Shown here one piece after another: positions 1-8,900 of a DNA stretch of 64,000 bases. The stretch is from Salibacterium lacus. Lineage in GTDB: Bacteria > Bacillota > Bacilli > Bacillales > Marinococcaceae. The notes below the pieces were generated by a model that had not been told where the DNA came from, did no database searches, and saw nothing but the letters and a program-made list of their open reading frames with translations. Both the position numbers and the translations under genes were made by a program. The stretch is from positions 1 to 64,000 of the forward strand of contig NZ_JBHUML010000006.1 of NCBI RefSeq assembly GCF_042684865.1, given 5' to 3'. Positions within the stretch are counted from its first letter, which is position 1, and the number at the start of each line of letters is the position of its first letter.

Positions 1-110
1 AATTGACAGACGCTTGACTTTCATTCAATTTTCAAAGGGCAGTTTGTATGCCGCCTTTCAAAGCGACAAAACCCATACTATCAGCTTCCCAAATCATAGT
101 CAACACTTTT
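1..110 (-). promoter_or_regulatory. Ribosomal RNA operon promoter and 16S leader, reading out of the left edge
   Basis: On the minus strand there is a strong sigma-A promoter: TTGACT (98-103), a 17-base spacer and TAGTAT (75-80), preceded by an A/T-rich stretch like the UP element of rrn promoters. Downstream, at 22-37, the minus strand reads CTTTGAAAATTGAATG, which matches the conserved leader found just before 16S genes in Bacillaceae. The 16S gene itself would begin beyond base 1, so it is not annotated. The promoter is read directly from sequence; its assignment to an rrn operon rests on the leader match. Confidence 0.7.
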
Positions 111-686
111 TAAAAATTCTTTTTGGCAAAGCTTTTTAGAATCGAATCACTGAGCTGATTCCCCTTTTCCAATGGGCGGGAAGACAGGAATTTAACTTGT
201 CACCCATTTCGTCAACTATGCTGGTATCGTTAGGTCGCGTGTCACTGAGAATCTCCATTTTTTATCACACATCTACTTATATTAGTACGAGAAAATGATG
301 CATTCAAGAGAAATCGCCCTTAACCTCAAAATCTGTAGTCAAACGTCCCGGCTGTTTGATACATAGAACGGAAGACGGGCTCCGAACCCGCCGCATTTGG
401 GGCAGCGGTTGCGGATTGTTCTCAACATTGCTCAGTATAATAGGTAAAGACAGGGGAAACGGAATCTATGTTACTTCATTCATTGTGTACTACTTTTAAC
501 CGGCACGCCTATTCATGTATTCCAAGACCATCTCGTTGCAGGCTTCTGAAAAAATGAGTACGAGATATTTTTCTTGCTGGCTCTTCCTGTCAGCAATTAT
601 ACAGTTTCAGAGGGTATAGTATACGAATAGTAGATAATTGATGATTAGATAGACACTTCTGAATCAGGATCAAGGAGAACATATAA
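111..686. other. Intergenic region without a recognisable gene
   Basis: No open frame with a credible ribosome site is visible on either strand. A second, weaker minus-strand promoter-like pair (TTGACG near 210 with an AT-rich -10 region) could be an additional rrn promoter. A plus-strand TATAAT lies near 436, but no -35 box sits at proper spacing. Confidence 0.4.
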
Positions 687-975
687 ATGAAAACATCAAG
701 AAACTCACAAAGGAAACAAACCGCTCATAAAATATTTTATATACCAGTTCAGGCAACATTCTGGTTAAGTCATAGTTTTGCTGTATGTTGGATTATATTT
801 GTGGTCTACTTATCTCTGCCCTGGATAGAAGATTTAGACCGTGTGGTAACCCAGCCTGCGGCTGTTTTGATAATAGGCGGAATAGCATACGTCCCCGGCT
901 GTATGAACGGCTTTTTGGTTATAAGTCTGATTATTGACCGACAACCTGGTTTCAAAAAACGAGATTATTCGGTGT
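687..975 (+). pseudogene. 5' fragment of a membrane glycosyltransferase-like gene
   Basis: An ATG with an upstream AAGGAGAAC ribosome site opens a frame whose first ~95 residues contain two hydrophobic segments (LSHSFAVCWIIFVVYLSLPW and AAVLIIGGIAYVPGCMNGFL) followed by IDRQP. This resembles, from memory, the N-terminal membrane anchor of a Bacillus family 2 glycosyltransferase, but no catalytic DxD or QxxRW motif is present. From about base 975 the frame runs into a degenerate copy of the antisense-RNA repeat (1008-1131) and stops at 1148, so the enzyme part is missing. The gene looks truncated by a rearrangement at the repeat. The family name is an inference from the short N-terminal part only. 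Confidence 0.45.
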
Positions 976-1007
976 GTTTAAGACCTTTCAGCTGGTCAGT
1001 TGAGAAA

Positions 1008-1131
1008 GGAACCGCAGGTGCGCTAACATTTACGATCCTGTACAACAGCCGCTTTAAGAGCGGGGGCTGCCCGATTTCAGTTAAAGAAACAGACCGCCCA
1101 CCTTACCGATGGGACGGTCTGTTTCTTTTGA
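1008..1131 (+). ncRNA. Degenerate copy A of the type I antitoxin RNA (3' part)
   Basis: This stretch shares the segment GGAACCGCAGGTGC with the copy at 39.25 kb and GTACAACAGCCGCTTTAAGA with the copy at 47.7 kb. It ends in a good terminator: AAACAGACCG (1087-1096) pairs with CGGTCTGTTT (1115-1124) and is followed by CTTTT. The outer pair of the terminator is C-G here and T-A in the other copies, a compensatory change. The first hairpin is not conserved, no extended -10 promoter is seen upstream, and no holin-like toxin frame faces it, so it is probably an inactive remnant. Confidence 0.55.
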
Positions 1132-1173
1132 GAGATGACCCTGCGTAAGGATCTGTTATTTCCAGCATGCATG

Positions 1174-4047
1174 TTATTGAATCATGGATAAAAATCGAAG
1201 AGCAGACAATCGCCATTCATCCATATATCGTTCTCCCGGCGCAGAAGCTTGCACAGCTACGGTGACGGCTTCATTGGTTTTTCCGGTTACGACGCCATCT
1301 TCAATCTGAATGACAATATCGTCAAGTTCCATCCATTCTTTCTCTTCATTCCGTCCGTACAGGCTGACTTTCTGCTGCAGAGGATGGACTTTATCCTTAT
1401 CATAGGGAACGGAGATTGTCACCGGCTTATCAAACGGCGCCTCTGATTCTTTTTTCAGCTGAAAGACGTCACTCATTATAATCTGTCCTTCTGGTTGTTG
1501 TTCTTCCGGAAGGTCTTCTGTAACCCGTTCTACCGTAATTTCTTCGTCCCTGCTCACAGCGTTTTCCGGAAGAGACAAAGATATTCCATCCATTTCTACA
1601 GAACCGCCTTCCGGTCCGACGTCTTCGGACTCACCTTCTGAGTCGCTGTCCGTACCGCTGCCGGAGGATCCACCACTTCCACCTGAACTTCCGTCATTGG
1701 ATTCATCTTCGTCCTCATTCTCAGAATCAGCCCGGGTTACAGAAAGCTTATACGTTGTTTTCGCCCCATTCTTTCCGCTCACGTCAATTGTAATCGTATT
1801 TTCTCCCGCATCAAGTGGGATGCCTCCGCTTTTTTGGCCGCTTGTCACGATGTTTCCGTTCACAGATATTGTTTCATTATCTGCCGCGGCATACGGCGTG
1901 ACCTTAACCTCCGTCACGTCCCCGGCGAGCTGTAATGAATAATTTGTCGTTTCGGGTTCAAACGACAGAGCTCCGGTACTTATCTCCAGTTGTTTCAGAT
2001 AAATGTTTCCGGTTTCTGTTTGAATGGTAATATCCGCTTGAGTCTGGTGCTTTCCGTCATCCGCTTCGACCGTTAACGTGTAAGAAGAACCGGATTCAAG
2101 TGCATCTGTATCCAACAGGGTAAGCGAACCGGTGGATTTATCGATGGAAAAGACATCCCCATTGCTACCCGAAGCAATCTTATAATGAACATCGTCTCCA
2201 TCAGCATCAGAGGCGTCAACCGTACCAATGACCGTGCCGTTTGTTACATCATCGTTTATTTGAAAGGTTTCTTCTGCAACTACCGGCGGATGATCATTTT
2301 TGTTGGTTACCAGAACTGTTATCTGTTGAGTGGTCTGGAGCTCTCCGTCATCTGCTTTGACTTCCACTTGATACTCGTTATCTCCATTCTCATCGGCCGG
2401 CTCCTCAAAATCCGGAGCTTCGTTAAAACGAAGTTCCCCGGTTATTGTGTCCATCTCAAAATAAGACGCATCCGCGCCACCGGTTACTTCATAACCAAGC
2501 GCTCCACCATCTACATCTTCGGCTGTCACTGTCATAACTTTTGATGTGTCTTCCGGCGAAAGCACACTGTCATCCGAAGTGATTTCCGGTGCATTGTCAT
2601 TGATATTTTCCACTTCCACCATTATGCTCTGTTCTACTGCCATGTCCCCATCATCAACCTGGACATCTACTTCATAATCATTGCCTGCATCGCTGTCCTC
2701 CGGCCTTTCATAATCCGGTGTGTTTTTAAATTGCAATGCCCCGGTCGAAGCATCCATGCGGAACATCGCATCATCGCTGCCGCCGGTAATGGAGTAGGCC
2801 AGCGTGTCCCCTTCCGGATCTTCAGCTTCCACTGTTGTCACGTCAGCCTTATTTTCCATCACCGTCACAGCGTCTTCCGATGTAATCTCCGGAGCTTCAT
2901 TTTCATCCGTGATTGTCACCGTCAGATCTTGCGTTGCTTTATACCTTCCATCTAAAGCACTTACTATTACCTCGTATTTATTATCGTTATTCTCATCCAC
3001 CGGTGCTTCGAAATCCAAATTCTCCGTTAAGGTTAACTCCCCGGTATCTTCTTTTATCTCAAAATATGAAACATCTTCACCACCATCCAAACCATAGCTC
3101 AAAGTGTCTCCGTCATCATCTTCTGCCGTCACTGTCGTCACATCAGTGTCCCCTTCCGCCAAGGACACATCTGCTCCTGACTTGATAACCGGGACATTAT
3201 CATTAACATTTAACATTTCTATCATGATATCCTTTTGGGCTGTATGTTCCCCGTCATCTGCTGTGACTACTGCTTCAAACGTATTATCCTTATTTTCATC
3301 GGCCGGCTCCTCAAAATCCGGCGGGTTGCGGAAGGTAAGCTCACCGGTTTCCGGATTTATATCAAAGTGGGAGGCATCCGTTCCGGAAACACCATATGTT
3401 ACGTCACCACCATCAGGGTCTTCGGCTTCCACTGTTGTCACGTCTGTCTCGTTTTCTTCAACGCTTACCGTACCAGCAGAAGTAATCACCGGCGGTTCGT
3501 TCGTCATTGGATCAAATGTGAAATTATCAAATATAAGTGTATTGGTATCAGAATGATCGTGCTCCAACTTAATCTCATCTACTTCTACTGGTTCAGGAAA
3601 GGCATAATTTTCGAATCCGTCGACTTTTGTTATCTCCACTTCTGCACCTTCGACAATATCCCCATCCTTATAACCCCGGATATAAAAAGAATGAGAGTTC
3701 ACCATACCTGCTTCCAAGCTTATAAATTGAAAAGTCTCTCCATCCTTTCGCCGAATTGAAAGGGCATCTCCTGTACTGTTTCGGAATACAGCACTATTGC
3801 CGTAACCGGATGCCGCTTCTCCATAATTATCTACCTTCAGCCCTTCTACTTCAGAAGAACTCCTCTCCATAACCTCATACACAAATTCGTGTCCATCCAC
3901 CTCAACAACAGAGGAATCGGCACCATCTGTCGGAAACGGTTCGTCGTTGTAGTCATGGACAACCGCCTTCGCTTCAGCCGTGATTCCCATACCGGTTATA
4001 CATAAAAGAAACAGGCTTATCCCTGCACCCTTTTTAATGATTCTCAT
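1174..4047 (-). CDS. Secreted cadherin-repeat surface protein
   Basis: The 957-residue product starts with a signal peptide (about residues 1-27, ending AEAKA). Residues ~30-180 form a beta-rich domain ending DNFTFD. About five cadherin-type repeats follow (~185-690), each with a PVIT/PEIT start, an EDPDGD-like calcium motif, TGEL and DFEEP. Then come a cadherin-like beta-sandwich (~690-775), a Ser/Gly/Glu linker and a ZU5-like module beginning GPEGGSVEM (~818-920). No LPXTG, SLH or terminal membrane helix is seen, so retention may depend on partners. Its ATG overlaps the stop of the preceding collar gene (ATGA), with GAGGAGG inside that gene, so it is the last gene of a coupled three-gene operon. 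The acidic composition fits a salt-adapted, calcium-dependent extracellular protein. Its ligand is unknown. Confidence 0.85.
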   Translation of the reverse strand: MRIIKKGAGISLFLLCITGMGITAEAKAVVHDYNDEPFPTDGADSSVVEVDGHEFVYEVMERSSSEVEGLKVDNYGEAASGYGNSAVFRNSTGDALSIRRKDGETFQFISLEAGMVNSHSFYIRGYKDGDIVEGAEVEITKVDGFENYAFPEPVEVDEIKLEHDHSDTNTLIFDNFTFDPMTNEPPVITSAGTVSVEENETDVTTVEAEDPDGGDVTYGVSGTDASHFDINPETGELTFRNPPDFEEPADENKDNTFEAVVTADDGEHTAQKDIMIEMLNVNDNVPVIKSGADVSLAEGDTDVTTVTAEDDDGDTLSYGLDGGEDVSYFEIKEDTGELTLTENLDFEAPVDENNDNKYEVIVSALDGRYKATQDLTVTITDENEAPEITSEDAVTVMENKADVTTVEAEDPEGDTLAYSITGGSDDAMFRMDASTGALQFKNTPDYERPEDSDAGNDYEVDVQVDDGDMAVEQSIMVEVENINDNAPEITSDDSVLSPEDTSKVMTVTAEDVDGGALGYEVTGGADASYFEMDTITGELRFNEAPDFEEPADENGDNEYQVEVKADDGELQTTQQITVLVTNKNDHPPVVAEETFQINDDVTNGTVIGTVDASDADGDDVHYKIASGSNGDVFSIDKSTGSLTLLDTDALESGSSYTLTVEADDGKHQTQADITIQTETGNIYLKQLEISTGALSFEPETTNYSLQLAGDVTEVKVTPYAAADNETISVNGNIVTSGQKSGGIPLDAGENTITIDVSGKNGAKTTYKLSVTRADSENEDEDESNDGSSGGSGGSSGSGTDSDSEGESEDVGPEGGSVEMDGISLSLPENAVSRDEEITVERVTEDLPEEQQPEGQIIMSDVFQLKKESEAPFDKPVTISVPYDKDKVHPLQQKVSLYGRNEEKEWMELDDIVIQIEDGVVTGKTNEAVTVAVQASAPGERYMDEWRLSALRFLSMIQ

Positions 4048-5093
4048 ACAGATTCCTCCTCTGCTGCAGAACGAGGCGGCACTTCTCCTTTAACCGCAAT
4101 GATAAAATGTACACCGAGAAACGGCTGTCGGTTGTTATGCGGCCTGCTTGATCCAGTCGGCGCCAAGGCCTCCTCTTTCATCTGTGTATCTGGAGAATCG
4201 GTGGTATATTTATCCGGCGAGAAACCTCCTGCATCGGCCCATACAGCCCCTGATGGTTCAGAAGTATCCGAGCTCCCCTGGTAACACCGGATATGGTGGT
4301 TGTGCCGGGGCATATCTTCAATGGTTAAAATTACCTTAGATGAACCTCCTTGTTCTCCCAATTTCCGCTGCGACACATCATTACCGCATCCTGCATGTAT
4401 CGCCGTCCGGTTCCGCATGTCGGGAATCTGGAATTCATGATTGCCGTCTCCACCGTAAATCGTTTGTATCACTGAATATAAGGCAGTATCGTCCGAGACC
4501 GAAAGATACTGTCCATTACAGAATTCCCATCCAGCCGGGGAAAACGTTCCGGCAAACATTCGAATATCACCTGCCATAGCTTGAAAAGCGGTCGTATCCC
4601 TGGAAGGATAGATGCCCTCCACCGCGATGCAATAATTAGAAACAAGATACGGCTGCATGTTCGAATGAGGACTTCCTCCTCCTTCCTCTGCCACGGCATT
4701 GTAACGCATCCAGTTGTCCGAAGAAGCAGCATACGCAGCACCGTCGTTATCTCCCCAAACATGACCGGCCGCCTGAGCTGTATTTGTGTTTACAGTACTG
4801 GCCGACACACGATGACGGTGCTCCGGCATCTCACCGATTGTCAGCTCATGCGTTTCTTCACCGGCACGTTCGCCGGGAGATACCTCTCCTCCGGCGTGTA
4901 CCATTGTCCGGCCACGCAAATCAGGCAGGGCAAATGTGCTTGTCCCATCTCCTCCGAACGTCGTACCTAAAATGGTGTACAAGTTGTAATAGGAGGAAAT
5001 CGAGAGCTGTCTCCCATCGCAGTACATCCATCCTTTCGGTTCAAACGGAAACGCAAAGCAATGGATCTCACCGATAAAAGTATTAAATTCCAT
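4044..5093 (-). CDS. Double phage-tail-collar (MdpB-like) protein
   Basis: The 349 residues contain two successive tail-collar domains. Each begins with IGEIHCFAF or GDIRMFAG, then GWMYCDG/GWEFCNG, YGGDG or FGGDG, and LPDLRGR/IPDMRNR, and closes with a hydrophobic IAVEG/IAVKG plus YPSR-like tail. The family (microcystin-dependent protein MdpB and phage tail-fibre collars) usually has one domain of about 170-180 residues, so this looks like a fusion of two paralogues. No other phage structural genes are nearby. The start overlaps the end of the upstream collar gene and uses AGGAGGT as ribosome site. Function outside phages is poorly defined. Because it is cotranscribed with a secreted cadherin protein, a surface or export-related role is possible (inference). 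Confidence 0.8.
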   Translation of the reverse strand: MEFNTFIGEIHCFAFPFEPKGWMYCDGRQLSISSYYNLYTILGTTFGGDGTSTFALPDLRGRTMVHAGGEVSPGERAGEETHELTIGEMPEHRHRVSASTVNTNTAQAAGHVWGDNDGAAYAASSDNWMRYNAVAEEGGGSPHSNMQPYLVSNYCIAVEGIYPSRDTTAFQAMAGDIRMFAGTFSPAGWEFCNGQYLSVSDDTALYSVIQTIYGGDGNHEFQIPDMRNRTAIHAGCGNDVSQRKLGEQGGSSKVILTIEDMPRHNHHIRCYQGSSDTSEPSGAVWADAGGFSPDKYTTDSPDTQMKEEALAPTGSSRPHNNRQPFLGVHFIIAVKGEVPPRSAAEEESV

Positions 5094-5625
5094 GTTTTTC
5101 TACCTCCTCCTGATCACTGCGCGACGGATAGACACCGGTTAACGCAATAATATAATGAACTGCTGTATAAGGCATCATATTGGTATGCGCGCCATAGTCA
5201 CCTTCATAGGAAACAATCGAGGCATCCATCGTTTCATCCGGTTCTGTTTCGATATACTGGAGATACTGCGCGTCCGCCCATACAGACCCTTCCGGATTTG
5301 AAGTGGTCCCGCGGGAAGAAGAGGCTGCCGCTTTATGGGTATGACTTGGAAGATGATTTGTCTGCAGAACAACTTCTTCACGGCCTCCCGCATTCCCCAT
5401 AGTGAACTCCGTTCCACTCTCAGGCGCCTGCCCTTGATGGATACCTACCCTGCCGCGGAAATCCGGAAGCGCAAACGTCTGCCTCCCGTCTCCACCGAAC
5501 TGAGTACCTATTAACGAATACAGAGCTTCATTTGTGTTCACCGAAAGCAGCTGCCCATCACAGAACGCCCATCCTTCCGGCACATAATTCCCCGCAAATA
5601 AACGGACCTCTCCGATAAACGGCAT
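5083..5625 (-). CDS. Phage-tail-collar (MdpB-like) protein
   Basis: This is a single-domain, 180-residue collar protein with the family signatures IGEVRLFAG, GWAFCDGQLL, FGGDGRQTFALPDFRGR and a closing IALTGVYPSR. It is the first gene of the operon that continues with the double-collar protein and the cadherin protein. The ATG at 5625 follows an AAAGGATGATC ribosome site. In many bacteria such genes occur as triplets, and here three collar domains are spread over two genes. A prophage origin is possible, but no portal, capsid or tail-sheath gene is near. Confidence 0.8.
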   Translation of the reverse strand: MPFIGEVRLFAGNYVPEGWAFCDGQLLSVNTNEALYSLIGTQFGGDGRQTFALPDFRGRVGIHQGQAPESGTEFTMGNAGGREEVVLQTNHLPSHTHKAAASSSRGTTSNPEGSVWADAQYLQYIETEPDETMDASIVSYEGDYGAHTNMMPYTAVHYIIALTGVYPSRSDQEEVEKHGI

Positions 5626-5657
5626 GATATGATCATCCTTTCATTCCTTTTTTCAAC

Positions 5658-5684
5658 ATTCGTTGTTAACTATAGTGAACGAAT
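5658..5684 (-). promoter_or_regulatory. Inverted repeat over a putative -10 box of the collar-cadherin operon
   Basis: ATTCGTT (5658-5664) and AACGAAT (5678-5684) form a perfect 7-base inverted repeat around TATAGT read on the minus strand (5669-5674). The position, 33-59 bases before the operon's start codon, suits a repressor site over a promoter. No clear -35 box is seen, so the promoter call is tentative. Confidence 0.35.
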
Positions 5685-5765
5685 CTCCAACAATGTCCAA
5701 AGTAACAAGAAAAGGTTAAAATGAAGTAAAATGGTGAAAAAATCTTATGTGTAAGCGGTCTGATT

Positions 5766-5810
5766 AAAAAGAAAAGCCCTGAACACCATTCAGACACTGG
5801 TGCTCAGGGC
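5766..5810 (-). terminator. Rho-independent terminator of the large adhesin gene
   Basis: GCCCTGAACACC (5776-5787) pairs with GGTGCTCAGGGC (5799-5810) with one mismatch. On the minus strand the stem is followed by TTTTCTTTTT. It lies 120 bases after the adhesin stop codon. Confidence 0.8.
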
Positions 5811-5933
5811 TTCTTACGTTATGGGAGGATTATTCTTTATGATGGATTACATCTTTGATATTCCATCCTCTGAGGTGAAAAGGATCAGTTAATCCACAGT
5901 CTACAATTATTTTCACCTATACATAATCTGTGC

Positions 5934-8900
5934 TTACTCTTTTTTTCTGCTCCTCCAGCGGGCAAAGAACCCGGCTGTCAGTAGTAAAAAACCTGCCAGG
6001 CCATAATTGAAGATAGCAGTGGATGTGTCCGGGAGTCTCTCGTTCTCCTGCTCATTTTCCACCGTTAGTTCCACTGTCTGCGTTTGGCCTTCTTCTATTC
6101 GGAAAGAGGCAGACTCGTTACCGACTGTATAACCGTCCGGCGCTTGGGTTTCAACGAACTGATAATTACCTGGACTCAGCTCATTGATTCTAATTTCACC
6201 GGATTCATCGGTGGTCAAACCGGAGTTTATAGTGTTGCCGGATGCATCCTGGAGTTCAAATTCAGCACCTTCCAGCAAACGGTCATGATTCTCTTCATCC
6301 ACCTTTGTTAGAATCACTGCAGATTCTTCCTCCACAGGTGGATTATCTGTTTCCGTTGCAGGTTCATTCTCAAAGGTAAGGTCTACTGTCTCTGCCTGAT
6401 TCTCCTGAATTTGGAATGACAGCGGCTCTTTGTCAGGATTGTAACCTTCCGGTGCCACAGTTTCGACAAATTCATAGTGTCCCGGTTCCAGGTTATTCAC
6501 AAAGATTTTACCGGAATCATTGGTAGTAAGACCTTCTTCAAGGACTGTACCATCCTGGGTCTGAAGGGTGAATTCCGCACCTTCCAGCAGCTGATCAGGG
6601 TCTGTTCCATCCACCTTCGTCAGGGCCGCTGATCCTTCCGGTTCTGTCGGTTCACCCGGAGACGTGATTTCCTCATTTTCTTTTGTCACTGTCACCAGAC
6701 TCGTTTCATCCGCTTCAATGTCAAACGCAGCCGGTGAATCCGTTTGTTCATAACCATCCGGGGCCTCAGTTTCCACAAACTGATAACTTCCGGGTTCGAG
6801 ACCCGTAACCGTTATCGTTCCATTTGTTCCAGTAGTCAGTCCCTCCTGAACGACAGTGCCATCTGACTCCTCAAGAGTAAACTCAGCACCTTCCAGAACC
6901 TCATCTGTATTCCCTGCAGCTTTCTTCGTTAACTGAACAGCTCCCGGCTTTACTTCATTTTCGGCCGTTACTGTCACGGTTTCCTGCTGGTCTTCCTCGA
7001 CGGTAAATTCTATCGGCTTCTCCTGTAACTGATAACCATCCGGAGCCTCGGTCTCTACAAACCGGTAATCGCCGGGGGCGAGATCCGTTATCTCTATTTC
7101 TCCATTTCTATCGGTAGTCAGGTTTTCTTCAACCATTTCACCGTCGTCTGCTTCAAGATCGAAAACGGCATCTTCAAGATATCTGTTTCCTTCCTCGTTT
7201 ACTTTTGTCAGCAGAACAGATCCCTGGATCTCTTCATTTTCCACCGTAATGGTGGTTCTCTCATCCTCATCAATCTCTACTGCTGCGGGTGCCGGATCCA
7301 GCTGATACCCGTCAGGGGCTTCGGTTTCAACAAACTGGTAGTTGCCGGGATCCAGATCGGTTACAGTGATTTCTCCGTTCCCGTCTGTGGTTAAGTCTTC
7401 TTCCACTACATCTCCATCGGCTTCTTCTAAGTCGAAAACTGCTCCTTCAAGTGCTTCATCCGTTCCTTCTGACGACATTTTTGTCAGTGTAACAGAACCA
7501 TCATCTTCCGGGGACGGAGTGTCATTTGGTGGATCGTCATTTTCCACGGTTACCCTCGCAGCTTCCTGTTGATTTCTTTCAATTTCAAATGGAACAGGGT
7601 CATCATTTCGTTCATAGCCATCCGGAGCCTTCGTTTCAACAAACTGATAGCTGCCGGGAGTGAGCCCTTCTACCATAAGCTTTCCGCTGCTATCGGTTGT
7701 CAACGTTTCTTCGATGACATCCCCTTCCTCATTTTGAAGTTCAAACTCAGCGCCTTCCAAAGTGTTGTCCGAATTGTCCTCATCTACTTTGGTTAGTTCC
7801 ACTGATCCGGGGGTAAGCTCATTCACTGCTTCCACCTGTGTACGTTCAGACTCTCCCGTTCCTATCTCGAACGTAATCGGGGTGTCATCCAGTTGGTAGC
7901 CTTCCACCGTTTCTGTCTCAACCAACTGGTAGGAGCCGGGCTGCAGATCATCAAGAATAAGCTGTCCATTCTCATCTGTTGTCAGTCCTTCATCTATAAC
8001 AGCACCGGATTGATATTGCAGCTCAAATACTACACCTTCCAGTACTTCGCCATCTGCCCCGGTTTTCGTTAATTCGAGTGTTCCTGGAATGAGGCTGTTT
8101 TCTTTTGTTACTTCCACAGGTTCCTGTTGATTAAAGGTTATTTCAAAAGGTACAGGCTCTTTATTCAATTGGTAACCTTCCGGCGCCTTTGTTTCGATGA
8201 ACTGATAAGTGCCCGGTGAGAGGTCATCAACAGTAAGCGTGCCGTCGGTTCCAGTCGTCAATTCTGTCTGCAGCGTCTCCCCGCTACTGTCCTGGAGTTC
8301 AAAGACCGCTCCTTCCAGCGTTTCACTCTCTTCGTCTGTCTTTGTCAGCTCAACAGATCCCGGGAGCGGTGGATTGGATACTTCGATTTCATTCGTGTCC
8401 GTCTGACCGGTTCCTATTTCAAATGGTACCGGGGTGTCGTCCAGCTGGTAGCCTTCAATCGTTTCCGTCTCGACCAGCTGATAAGAATCAGGTGTCAGGT
8501 CATCGAGCACGAGTTTCCCATTCTCATCTGTGGTCAATCCCTCCTGCAGCACACTTCCAGAGTCATCCTGCAGTTCAAAGACCACACCTTCCAGCACCTC
8601 TCCATCCATTCCAGTTTTGGTTAATTCAAGCGTCCCTGGAATAAGACTGTTATCCTGTGTGATTTCCAGGGTTTCCTGTTGATTAAAGGTTATATCAAAT
8701 GAAACAGGGTCTTCTGCCAGTTGATAACCGTCTGGAGCCGCTGTTTCTACAAACTCATAAGTTCCCGGGGCAAGGTTGTCCACCATAACGATGCCATTCT
8801 CATTACTGGTCAGACCTTCTTCGATAATCTCACCCTCAGCATTTTGCAAGTCAAATTCAGCACCAGGAAGCGGTTCTCCTTCTTCATCAACCTTCGTCAG

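Noticed and set aside
4044..5625. Possible prophage because of tail-collar domains
   Set aside because: No capsid, portal, terminase, lysis or integrase genes are nearby; collar domains occur outside phages.
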